Translations under genes and position numbers: made by a program | DNA from: SHWB01 sp050246875 | GTDB taxonomy: Bacteria; Pseudomonadota; Alphaproteobacteria; UBA6615 | Assembly (NCBI GenBank): GCA_050246875.1 | Contig: JBFWVF010000017.1 | Span: 1 to 26,467, forward strand | Direction: 5' to 3' | DNA: 26,467 nt | Shown: one piece after another, positions 7,016 to 13,494 of the stretch | Position numbering within the stretch: position 1 is the stretch's first letter | How the letters are laid out: the number at the start of each line of letters is the position of its first letter | The notes under the pieces: model-generated | The model's input: only the letters and a program-made list of their open reading frames with translations | What the model was told of the DNA's origin: nothing | Database searches by the model: none

Positions 7016-7675
7016 TCAGGACGTCGTCCGGCCCGCAATGTGCGCGAGCGCACGGGCCAGCACGGCGTCGGGATCGAGATCGGACGTGTCGATCACGCAC
7101 GCATCCGCCGCGGGCCGCAGGGGAGCAACCTCCCGATTGCGGTCACGCGCGTCGCGCGCCCGGATATCCGCCAGGACGCGGGCATATATACTGGCCTCCC
7201 CCCGGGCCAGCAACTCCTTATGGCGCCTCGCCGCGCGCACCTCCGCGCTGGCGTCGAGGAACAGTTTGGCCGGCGCCTCGGGGCAGACGACGGTGCCGGC
7301 GTCGCGCCCGTCGAGCACCGCCCCCGCCGCGCCGCCCGGCGGGCGTGCCGCGAAGTCGCGCTGGAAGTCGAGCAGCGCCGCCCGCACGCCGGGGACGGCG
7401 GAGACCTTCGAGGCCGCCTCGGCGACGCGCTCGGAGGCCAGTTCGGCGTCATCCAGCGCCCCGGCGGCGATGGCGGCGGCGTCGAGCGCCCGGGCGGCGC
7501 GTTCGGCCGTCGCCGGGTCGGCGGGATCGCCGCCGTGGCGCAGCACGGCGCGCCCGACGGCGCGGTAGAGCTTGCCGGTGTCGAGATGGGCGTAGCCGAA
7601 ATGCCGCGCCAGCCGCCGCGCCAGCGTGCCCTTGCCGGCCCCCGCCGGCCCGTCGACGGTGATGACGACGGCCAC
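7016..7675 (-). CDS. cmk: Cytidylate kinase
   Basis: Transfers phosphate from ATP to CMP or dCMP. The 219-residue length is typical for Cmk. The P-loop GPAGAGKGT covers residues 9-17, followed by the HLDTGKLYRAV substrate-binding segment, the DGRDAGTVV motif near 124 (usually DGRDIGT) and a lid with RRHKEL. The initiation codon is GTG at 7675, with only one base between it and the aroA stop, so the two are surely co-transcribed and probably coupled. The aroA-cmk-rpsA order is widely conserved in Proteobacteria. Confidence 0.96.
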   Translation of the reverse strand: MAVVITVDGPAGAGKGTLARRLARHFGYAHLDTGKLYRAVGRAVLRHGGDPADPATAERAARALDAAAIAAGALDDAELASERVAEAASKVSAVPGVRAALLDFQRDFAARPPGGAAGAVLDGRDAGTVVCPEAPAKLFLDASAEVRAARRHKELLARGEASIYARVLADIRARDARDRNREVAPLRPAADACVIDTSDLDPDAVLARALAHIAGRTTS

Positions 7676-7676
7676 C

Positions 7677-9047
7677 TCAGCCGGCCGCGATGTCGGCGCC
7701 GAGGCCGGCCATCAGGGCGACGAAGCCGGGGAAGCTGGTGTCGATGGCGGCGGCCCCGGTCACCGTCACCGGCCGCCGGCTGGCGAGGCCGAGCACCAGG
7801 AAGGCCATGGCGATGCGGTGGTCGAGGGCGGCGTCGACCGTGGCGCCGCCCGGCGGCGGGCCGCCGGCGCCGTGGATGGCCAGCGTCTCGGGCCCCTCCT
7901 CGACGGCGACGCCGCAGGCGGCGAGGCCGCGCGCGATGGCGGCGAGGCGGTCGCTCTCCTTCACCCGCAGCTCGCCGACGCCGTGGAAGACGGTGGTGCC
8001 GCCGGCGCAGGCCGCCGCCATGGCGAGGACCGGGTACTCGTCGATCATCGACGGCGCCCGCGCCGCCGGCACGTCGACGCCGCGCAGCGCCCGCCCGCCG
8101 GCCACGGCGAGGTCGCCGGTCGGCTCGCCGCCCTCGGTGCGCAGGCCGGCCCAGGCGATGTCGGCGCCCATCTCCTGCAGGGTGGTGACGAGGCCGGTGC
8201 GCGTCGGGTTGGCCAGCACGCCTTCGATGGTGACGGCCGAGCCCGGCACCAGCAGCGCCGCCACGGCCGGGAAGGCGGCCGAGCTGGGGTCGGTCGGCAC
8301 GGCGATGGGGGCGGGGCGCAGTTCCGCCTCGCCGGTCACGGTGATGCGGCTGGCGCCGTCGGCATAGGCGCTTACCGTCACCTCGGCGCCGAAATGCCGC
8401 AGCATGCGCTCGGTGTGGTCGCGCGTCGGCGCCGCCTCGATCACGCTGGTGCGGCCGGCGGCGTGCAGCCCGGCCAGCAGCACCGCCGATTTCACCTGCG
8501 CCGAGGCCACCGGCAGGCGGTAGTCCATCGGCACCAGCTCGGTGGTGCCGGTGATGGTGGCCGGCAGGCGGCCGCCCTCGGCGGTCTGGAAGCGGGCGCC
8601 CATCATCGCCAGCGGCTCGATCACGCGGCCCATCGGGCGGCGGCGCAGCGAGGCGTCGCCGGTCAGCATGGCGGTGAACGGGTGGCCGGCGAGGATGCCG
8701 GCGAGCAGCCGCACCGAGGTGCCGGAATTGCCGAGGTCGAGCACGTCGCCGGGCGCCGCGAGGCCGCCGACGCCGCAGCCCCACACCCGCCAGGCGCCGG
8801 CGCCGCGGCGCTCGATGGTCGCCCCCATGGCGCGCAGCGCGGCCGCCGTGGCCAGCACGTCCTCGCCCTCCAGCAGGCCGTCGATGACGGTCTCGCCCAC
8901 CGCCAGCGCCGCGAACATCAGGGCACGGTGCGACACCGACTTGTCGCCCGGCACGCGGATGCGCCCGGCGAGCGCCCCGCCGGCGCGCGCGGCGAGGCGG
9001 TCGGGCGTGGCGCGGTGGGCCTCGGCGGAGGCGGCGGAGACGGTCAT
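7677..9047 (-). CDS. aroA: 3-phosphoshikimate 1-carboxyvinyltransferase (EPSP synthase), CP4-like class II type
   Basis: Condenses shikimate-3-phosphate with PEP in the shikimate pathway; 456 residues, cytoplasmic. Visible motifs are VPGDKSVSHRALMFAALA (32-50), LLEGEDVL, LGNSGTSVRL (105-114), GDASLRRRPMGRV, SAQVKSAVLLAGL, RDHTERML, DPSSAAFP, DEYPVLA, VKESDRL and DHRIAMAF. Many blocks follow the Agrobacterium CP4 enzyme very closely. However, the residue matching CP4 Ala100 is Gly109, as in glyphosate-sensitive enzymes. The ATG at 9047 is preferred because the open frame upstream has no family similarity. It is first in the minus-strand cluster and diverges from the TIGR02300 gene over 99 bp. 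Confidence 0.96.
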   Translation of the reverse strand: MTVSAASAEAHRATPDRLAARAGGALAGRIRVPGDKSVSHRALMFAALAVGETVIDGLLEGEDVLATAAALRAMGATIERRGAGAWRVWGCGVGGLAAPGDVLDLGNSGTSVRLLAGILAGHPFTAMLTGDASLRRRPMGRVIEPLAMMGARFQTAEGGRLPATITGTTELVPMDYRLPVASAQVKSAVLLAGLHAAGRTSVIEAAPTRDHTERMLRHFGAEVTVSAYADGASRITVTGEAELRPAPIAVPTDPSSAAFPAVAALLVPGSAVTIEGVLANPTRTGLVTTLQEMGADIAWAGLRTEGGEPTGDLAVAGGRALRGVDVPAARAPSMIDEYPVLAMAAACAGGTTVFHGVGELRVKESDRLAAIARGLAACGVAVEEGPETLAIHGAGGPPPGGATVDAALDHRIAMAFLVLGLASRRPVTVTGAAAIDTSFPGFVALMAGLGADIAAG

Positions 9048-9146
9048 TTCCGGGAACTCGCGGGGCCGGTCGGGCGTTGCCGTTTGCTTTTGACAGGGGC
9101 CCGGGAACGTGGCAAGTGCTCCCGCCCAGCCCGAGCGGAGGACCAA
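9048..9146. promoter_or_regulatory. Divergent promoter region between aroA and the TIGR02300 gene
   Basis: This 99-bp gap separates two divergent starts and so must hold promoters for both the large aroA cluster and the TIGR02300 gene. A TTGACA-like hexamer can be read near 9091 on the plus strand (TTTTGACAGG), with GTGGCAAGT downstream. I see no convincing -10 and do not place the promoters precisely. Confidence 0.4.
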
Positions 9147-9479
9147 GTGGCGAAACCCGAATGGGGTGCGAGGCGTACCTGTCTGTCGTGCGGTGTGCAC
9201 TACTACGACATGGGCCGCCTGCCGGTTTCGTGCCCGAAATGCGGCGTGGTGCACGACCCCGAAGGCTATTTCCGGCCGCGCCGCGTGCGCGCCGCCGAGG
9301 TCGAGGAGCCGAAGAAGGTCGCCGCCGTGGCGGTGGCCGATCCGGAGGCCGCGCTGGCCGTGCTCGGCGACGACCCCGATCTGGAGATCGAGGACGACGA
9401 GGACGACGACGCCGTCCTCGGCGACGACGAGGACGAGGACGACGACGAGGTCGACGTCAAGCCCGTCGCCGACGAATAG
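9147..9479 (+). CDS. TIGR02300 family (FYDLN acid) zinc-finger protein
   Basis: A 110-residue protein with an N-terminal zinc ribbon, CxxC at C12/C15 and C29/C32. Between the pairs lies the family signature region, here HYYDMGR in place of the usual FYDLN. The second half (from about residue 72) is almost wholly Asp/Glu, interrupted by short aliphatic turns. TIGR02300 proteins are restricted to Alphaproteobacteria and have no established function. The GTG start at 9147 has a GGAGG Shine-Dalgarno five bases upstream. It sits in its usual place, divergent from aroA. The polyacidic tail suggests binding to a basic partner such as rRNA-binding protein or DNA-binding protein surfaces, but that is speculation. 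Confidence 0.9.
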   Translation: MAKPEWGARRTCLSCGVHYYDMGRLPVSCPKCGVVHDPEGYFRPRRVRAAEVEEPKKVAAVAVADPEAALAVLGDDPDLEIEDDEDDDAVLGDDEDEDDDEVDVKPVADE

Positions 9480-9487
9480 GTCGCGCG

Positions 9488-9522
9488 CGCCGGCAATTTC
9501 GCGCTTGCGCGGAAGGCCGGCG
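9488..9522 (+). terminator. Terminator-like hairpin after the TIGR02300 gene
   Basis: CGCCGGC (9488-9494) pairs with GCCGGCG (9516-9522). Inside it, TTCGCGC and GCGCGGA form a second stem with one G-U pair, giving a long two-part hairpin 9 bases after the stop. No clear U-tract follows, so efficiency is uncertain. It separates the protein gene from the tRNA. Confidence 0.4.
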
Positions 9523-9587
9523 TCGCTATGTTTCGCCGCCGTTGCCGGCGGGCCCCCAACGCCCGCCGTTCAGACCGAGACCCGTGT

Positions 9588-9663
<76 letters not shown>

Positions 9664-9718
9664 CTCTTCCCCAAGACATTCGTTTAGAGGCGACGGAGAG
9701 GGCCGCGGCGCGGCCGCC

Positions 9719-10147
9719 ATTTCGCGTCTCGACGCCGCCGTGCTGCCCGGCATGCGCGCGCGCCGGGACGGCCGCATCGTGGTGTTCGTCGGCCAGGCCG
9801 GCTGGCATCTGCAGGCCGACCGCCTGCCCTCCGGCATCACCAATGCCGGGCAGGCGGTGATGGTGAAAAGCATCGCCGACACCGTGGCGCGCGACAACGT
9901 GCGCCTCAACGGCGTCTCGCCGCAGTACGTCGAGGGCTCGCTGCTCGCGGGCATCGTCGAGGAGCAGATGCGCAAGCACGGCCTCGACCGCGCCACAGCA
10001 CCCCACAGCTACGCCCGCGCCAACCCGCTCGGCCGCCCGGAGGAGGTGGCGGCGACCGTCGCCTTCCTCGTCTCCGACGCGGCGTCGTTCATCACCGGCA
10101 GCACAGTGTGCGTCGATGGCGGGTATCACAGGTATTCGATGAGCTGA
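9719..10147 (+). pseudogene. Short-chain dehydrogenase/reductase remnant (C-terminal half)
   Basis: Homology-like sequence begins in the middle of an SDR, at about DAAVLPGMRARRDGRIVVF. It continues through the dimerisation helix, RLNGVSPQYVEG, the substrate-loop region, NPLGRPEEVAATVAFLVSDAASFITGS and the C-terminal VDGGY. The N-terminal Rossmann half (TGxxxGxG, NNAG) is missing. An ATG at 9752 could start a 131-residue product, but homology extends 11 codons before it, so this looks like a cut gene. At the positions of the SDR Tyr and Lys the sequence reads SGITN, so Ser and Asn replace the catalytic pair. It begins only 55 bp after tRNA-Ala, at the edge of the low-GC islet, and is GC-rich like the chromosome. 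Confidence 0.7.
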
Positions 10148-10158
10148 GAGGGGGTGAT

Positions 10159-10305
10159 ATGCATTATTTCATTTTACTACCGCTAGACTCGTACGTCGGG
10201 GTAAAAATGCAAATAAGTGTTGCTGTAGTCGACTGTAATTCCGGCGAATTCAATGAACCTCTACAGACGGATAGATTGGATCAGGTTCCGCGAGGAGGTG
10301 ATTAA
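10159..10305 (+). CDS. Possible 48-residue leader ORF overlapping the HNH gene
   Basis: An ATG at 10159 follows a very strong purine-rich GAGAGGGGGTGAT site with good spacing. The frame (MHYFILLPLDSYVGVK...) runs 48 codons and overlaps the start of the downstream HNH nuclease gene by 53 bp in another frame. It lies at the point where GC content falls. I recognise no family. The HNH gene itself has almost no Shine-Dalgarno, so this could be a coupling leader peptide, or the strong site may be chance. Confidence 0.25.
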   Translation: MHYFILLPLDSYVGVKMQISVAVVDCNSGEFNEPLQTDRLDQVPRGGD

Positions 10306-10951
10306 GCTTGATGGCGGCAAATGCGTCAGGTGCTGTCGGTCACGTGCGGATGACGTCATCTTACAAGTCCATCACAAGCGATATGTCGCAGGCCGTGAGC
10401 CGTGGAAATATTTCTACGACGAATGCGAGACGCTTTGCCGAGGCTGTCACGGTGCCGAACATGGGAAGGTGATGCCCCGCAGAGGTTGGGAATGTATAGG
10501 TTCCCACGACTTGGGCGACTTGGTCGGCGAATGCGAGTTATGCGGGACCGATCTTCGATATCTCTATCTGATCGTGCATCCAAAGTGGCCGGCGATGGAA
10601 GTCGGCACGGATTGCTGCGACAACCTCACGGAGTCGGCGCAAGCAAGCGAACACCTAAAGCGCTATACCCGGCGCGCAGATCGGATGAAGCGGTTCGTTT
10701 CGTCACCAAGATGGAAAACTAAGCCGTCCGGTGAACTGGCGATCAAACAAGCCGGGATCGCCGTCGCCATCGGAGAGGTAGGGGGAACCTTCAAGATCGT
10801 AATGAATGGGACGGCAGGCAAGGCTGTGTATCCTACCCTTCTGGACGCCAAAGTGCGGGTGTTCGAATTTATCGACACCGGTATGGCTGCGCAGTTCTTT
10901 GCAGCAAGAAAGGTAAAACTTTGTCACAATCGCGGGGGACGACAGGGATGA
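10253..10951 (+). CDS. HNH endonuclease with additional zinc-binding module
   Basis: A 232-residue protein in two parts. Residues 20-72 form a zinc-bound HNH (beta-beta-alpha-metal) nuclease: C24xxC27, the catalytic pair H40-H41 in LQVHHKRY, then C62xxC65-H66 and H70. The position usually held by Asn is in YFYDECETL. Residues 79-126 form a second Cys cluster, C94xxC97 with C121-C122, in a GECELCG...LRY...HPKW...EVG pattern seen in other nuclease-associated zinc modules. A basic linker (RYTRRADRMKRFVSSPRW) and a small C-terminal beta-rich domain (about 165-215) follow. The sequence is much lower in GC than its neighbours, supporting transfer. It is first of two plus-strand HNH genes in the islet. 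The start at 10253 is chosen as the first ATG before the HNH motif. Confidence 0.7.
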   Translation: MNLYRRIDWIRFREEVIKLDGGKCVRCCRSRADDVILQVHHKRYVAGREPWKYFYDECETLCRGCHGAEHGKVMPRRGWECIGSHDLGDLVGECELCGTDLRYLYLIVHPKWPAMEVGTDCCDNLTESAQASEHLKRYTRRADRMKRFVSSPRWKTKPSGELAIKQAGIAVAIGEVGGTFKIVMNGTAGKAVYPTLLDAKVRVFEFIDTGMAAQFFAARKVKLCHNRGGRQG

Positions 10952-11118
10952 ACTTGAGCGTTCCGCTCATCCGAACGGTCATTGCTGCCGAACGGTGTGA
11001 GAAAATCGTCATGACGCCCACGCTATTCTGTCACCTCTGGCTCCTGTCTGCGTCACTCAGATTACTGTCATCGAGAATCGACAACATCAATTGCGCCCGT
11101 CACCGATGAGTGCAGCCC

Positions 11119-11132
11119 GCTAAAATTTTAGC
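11119..11132. promoter_or_regulatory. 14-bp perfect palindrome upstream of the second HNH gene
   Basis: GCTAAAATTTTAGC is perfectly self-complementary and ends 25 bases before the GTG start at 11158. Its TAAAAT half could double as a -10 element, so a bound dimeric repressor would block transcription. No regulator gene is visible in the islet, so the binding protein would have to be the HNH protein itself or a host factor. Confidence 0.45.
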
Positions 11133-11157
11133 ACAGCCGAGCGTAGACCGAGCATAA

Positions 11158-12030
11158 GTGAAAGGTCAGGGTACTGTGCCACTGCTGTATTACTGGCGAG
11201 GCGATAACTACATAAGAGACCTCGATTTTGGCGTGGGGTATCACCTCAATCAGTCCAACCCTCTACTGCACTCGATCCAGCTGGGGGAAAGCCTATGGGC
11301 TTTCACTCGCACGAAGGCGGGCAGATACGTCCTCGCCGCTCATTTGATTGTGAAGGCCCGAACACTGAATCCGTTGAACTATCGTTACGGGAGGTACCGC
11401 GTTTGGGGGGATCTCTCGAGATCACGGTATTTCGCTACCGAGGGCCAGCCGGACATAACGAATTTAATCCAGTCTCTGTCTGTTCGCGCAGACTCAGACC
11501 TCTTGGGTCGAGCATTCCAAGGGCGAGCGGCAGTGCGACGAATATCCCATGCCGACTCTCAGAGTCTCGCGAACTATGCACGGCATTTGGCCGCCGAACC
11601 CCGAGCCCGGCTGGTGCCAGAGGAACGACTGGAAGCCCTGCTTCTAATCGGTGATCAAGAAGCGCTAGAACGACTCGTGACAAGAGAGCCCTCCGGCCTC
11701 GCGGAGGCGAGAAAGGCATATCTCTTCAGTCAGGCGCCTAAACGCGATCGCGAGCATGTGAATGAGCTGCGCCGGCTTTATGAGGGTAGGTGCCAATTGT
11801 GCCTCTGGCAGCCACGCAAGACCTACGGCGAAGAGCTATGTGAGGCGCACCACGTACGGTGGCTCGCCCGTGGCGGTGATGATGAGTTGCACAATTTGGT
11901 TCTTGTCTGTCCGAACCATCATCGCGCCATCCACCGATGTGACTCACCGTTTGATCACGGCACTATGTCGTTCCACTTCGAGGGCTTTTCGGAACGACTG
12001 GGGTTAGATCTCCACGAATTGCGCGCCTAA
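11158..12030 (+). CDS. HNH endonuclease with N-terminal PUA/EVE-like domain
   Basis: A 290-residue nuclease. The C-terminal 80 residues hold a classic McrA-type HNH: C212xxC215, then H231-H232 in CEAHHVRW, N246 in ELHNLVLVC, C251-xx-H254, H255 and H259. Residues 8-100 (YYWRGDNYIRDLDFG, LHSIQLGESLWAFTRT, GRYVLAAHLIVKA, YRVWGDLSRSRYF) look like a compact beta-rich domain of the PUA/EVE kind, a fold that often reads modified bases. The middle part (LVPEERLEALLLIGD) is helical. The domain order matches modification-dependent (type IV) restriction enzymes, but that is inference. The start is a GTG at 11158, the first in frame, with a weak Shine-Dalgarno; a 14-bp palindrome lies just upstream. GC is close to 50%. 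Confidence 0.75.
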   Translation: MKGQGTVPLLYYWRGDNYIRDLDFGVGYHLNQSNPLLHSIQLGESLWAFTRTKAGRYVLAAHLIVKARTLNPLNYRYGRYRVWGDLSRSRYFATEGQPDITNLIQSLSVRADSDLLGRAFQGRAAVRRISHADSQSLANYARHLAAEPRARLVPEERLEALLLIGDQEALERLVTREPSGLAEARKAYLFSQAPKRDREHVNELRRLYEGRCQLCLWQPRKTYGEELCEAHHVRWLARGGDDELHNLVLVCPNHHRAIHRCDSPFDHGTMSFHFEGFSERLGLDLHELRA

Positions 12031-12082
12031 GTTCTAGACGCCGAGACCACAGCACGGCCACTTTCGTCTGATCAGGCATAAA

Positions 12083-12313
12083 TCAAGGCAACTCGTCATA
12101 TCCATAGTAGTCGACGTAAATCTCACCCACTTGCTTACCTACGCTATCGGTGACGGGATGAAAGCCAGATTCAAATTCGTCCTTCTCGATGCGGTCAGCT
12201 AGTTTGCGCAATGTGTCTGCGACCCATTTATTGAGTGTGGCGAAGTTGGGTCCGAAAAAATTTAACTCAACATCGCACTGCAGGCCGGGAGTGACTTGAT
12301 CTTCGTCATTCAT
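12083..12313 (-). CDS. Small acidic protein of unknown function
   Basis: A 76-residue protein with no family I recognise. The N-terminal half includes VELNFFGPNFATLNKWVADTL, a strand followed by an amphipathic helix, and a basic-acidic helix LRKLADRIEKDEFES. The end, GEIYVDYYGYDELP, is aromatic and acidic. There are no Cys pairs and no membrane segment. It is credible as a gene because an AGGAG Shine-Dalgarno lies 10 bases before the ATG and its composition is protein-like, unlike the overlapping frames. It is convergent with the HNH gene (52 bp between their stops) and downstream of the HEPN-like gene on the same strand. The size and charge would suit an inhibitor or immunity protein, which is speculative. 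Confidence 0.6.
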   Translation of the reverse strand: MNDEDQVTPGLQCDVELNFFGPNFATLNKWVADTLRKLADRIEKDEFESGFHPVTDSVGKQVGEIYVDYYGYDELP

Positions 12314-12510
12314 ACCTCAGTATCTCCTACGCCTTTCGCCCGCCTAAATTTCTTAAATGCACTGCTACCCTAGTTTTAGCCACATCGGTATGGCAGTGCT
12401 GTCGGTCGCTATCATCTGATGCCTTCCACTTTGGCGCAAACATATTGCTTCCGTGTAAGAACATCGAAGAAGGCGACCAACTTTGCCGGCTTATGAAAGG
12501 CGGTCCATCG
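12314..12510. other. Intergenic stretch inside the low-GC islet
   Basis: This 197-bp stretch between the two minus-strand islet genes is about half AT. A 68-codon frame (12327-12533) crosses it but has no ribosome site and no protein-like features. It probably carries the promoter for the small acidic protein; I cannot place -35/-10 elements. I saw no tRNA fragment or clear repeat. Confidence 0.4.
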
Positions 12511-13362
12511 TTACTCCGAGTGGGCGCGCGCAACGGCCGCTGCCGTCAGCGTTAGGACAAATTCCGCTTCGCCTCGTGTGTACGTAGTCGCTCCGCCTTC
12601 GCTTGAGCCGTGATGAGCTTGGTGCGTGTAATGCCGCAAGACGGCCCACACAGCGGCTTCCCGCTCTCCCTTGGTCATCCCGCTGCGGTTGTTTGCAAGA
12701 CGTTCAAGTGGTTCGGCAGCCCATTTCTCATTCTTGAACCTGCGGTGACCAATCTCCTCCATTACCGTGCGGCACGATCCTATGCAGCTATGATAGTCGC
12801 CGCCACGATACTGCTCTTCGGCACGATGTAGGCCGGTGTCAATTTCATGCCACTCGTCGGAGGGTGGCCGCAACGGGAGCGGCACTTCCAACAGAAGCAC
12901 GTTTCGTGCACCGGCCACGCCGAGCTTTTTGATCCAGTCCGATCGTGGCAGATGGATCCGGCATTGTTCTTGAACGTGGCGCTGACCGCTCTCGTCCAAG
13001 CCGCCACCAGTAAAGAGGAGCTCAAACTCCAAGTCACCGGCACTGCGAAGCGACTCAATCGCTGCGAGCTGACCGGGCTGAAGGTACAGATGGAGGTCGG
13101 GGGTCGAGTTCGCTGGAAACTGACGCGCCACTATATCGAAGACTCCTTCCGGGCGGGCAAAGCCCAGCGCCTGCTGCTTACCATTGCTGAACCTAATGAT
13201 GACGCGAGCGCCGTGGATGGATGCGCGTCGGGTAGCATTGGCAGCGGGATATGTCGTCAAGTAAAGGCTGAACACCAGTTCATAGCCGCCCACGAGCGGC
13301 TGCAAATTTACGCCTTGTACCGTGACGTCGGCCAAGCTGTAGCCGTCCAACAAAAATCCCAT
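12511..13362 (-). CDS. Uncharacterised protein with HEPN-like C-terminal domain
   Basis: A 283-residue soluble protein, not assigned to a named family. Residues 1-160 are rich in predicted strands: LVFSLYLTTYP, RVIIRFSNGK, LHLYLQPGQL, LEFELLFTGG, then PRSDWIKKLGVAGARNVLLLEVPLP. Residues 170-283 are helical, with AEEQYRGGDYHSCIGSCRTVMEEI near 181, RHYTHQAHH at 243-251 and a final helix from about 263 to 281. R243 and H250 fit the R-x4-6-H spacing of HEPN ribonucleases, common in toxin-antitoxin and abortive-infection modules. That match is short and the function is inferred. The ATG at 13362 follows a weak GGAAAG. Lower GC ties it to the islet. Confidence 0.65.
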   Translation of the reverse strand: MGFLLDGYSLADVTVQGVNLQPLVGGYELVFSLYLTTYPAANATRRASIHGARVIIRFSNGKQQALGFARPEGVFDIVARQFPANSTPDLHLYLQPGQLAAIESLRSAGDLEFELLFTGGGLDESGQRHVQEQCRIHLPRSDWIKKLGVAGARNVLLLEVPLPLRPPSDEWHEIDTGLHRAEEQYRGGDYHSCIGSCRTVMEEIGHRRFKNEKWAAEPLERLANNRSGMTKGEREAAVWAVLRHYTHQAHHGSSEGGATTYTRGEAEFVLTLTAAAVARAHSE

Positions 13363-13494
13363 GGCTTTCCAGACAGTGGTGTCGTCTGTTGACTCCGAAT
13401 GCTACTAAATTTGGCAGTGAAAGGGCGCGAACCTTTACCAATACGCGGGCGTTTAACGTAGTCGCAAGTTCGCCCTGGTCACTTCCCTCTCCCC
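13363..13494. other. Right edge of the low-GC islet
   Basis: This 132-bp gap separates the HEPN-like gene from the GC-rich LLM monooxygenase gene. Base composition changes to chromosomal values at about 13480. A pyrimidine run, CTTCCCTCTCCCCTCA (13482-13497), resembles the arms of the hairpin repeats near the window start but lacks the matching arm. I found no copy of the tRNA-Ala 3' end here, so no att site can be proposed. Confidence 0.4.

Noticed and set aside
9701..9715. GGCCGCG-G-CGCGGCC inverted repeat after tRNA-Ala
   Set aside because: The single-base loop cannot form a normal hairpin and no T-run follows, so it is not called a terminator.
10921..11109. 62-codon plus-strand ORF between the two HNH genes
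   Set aside because: It overlaps the end of the first HNH gene, has no good ribosome site and shows no domain-like pattern; probably chance in low-GC sequence.
12327..12533. 68-codon minus-strand ORF overlapping the HEPN-like gene end
   Set aside because: No Shine-Dalgarno, mixed composition without structure, and it overlaps a better-supported gene.
13363..13494. Possible attachment site matching the tRNA-Ala 3' end at the right edge of the islet
   Set aside because: No stretch resembling the T-arm/acceptor end of the tRNA could be found here, so no att pair is claimed.
10148..13494. CRISPR array, transposon or integrase within the islet
   Set aside because: No regularly spaced repeats, no terminal inverted repeats and no recombinase-like ORF were seen.
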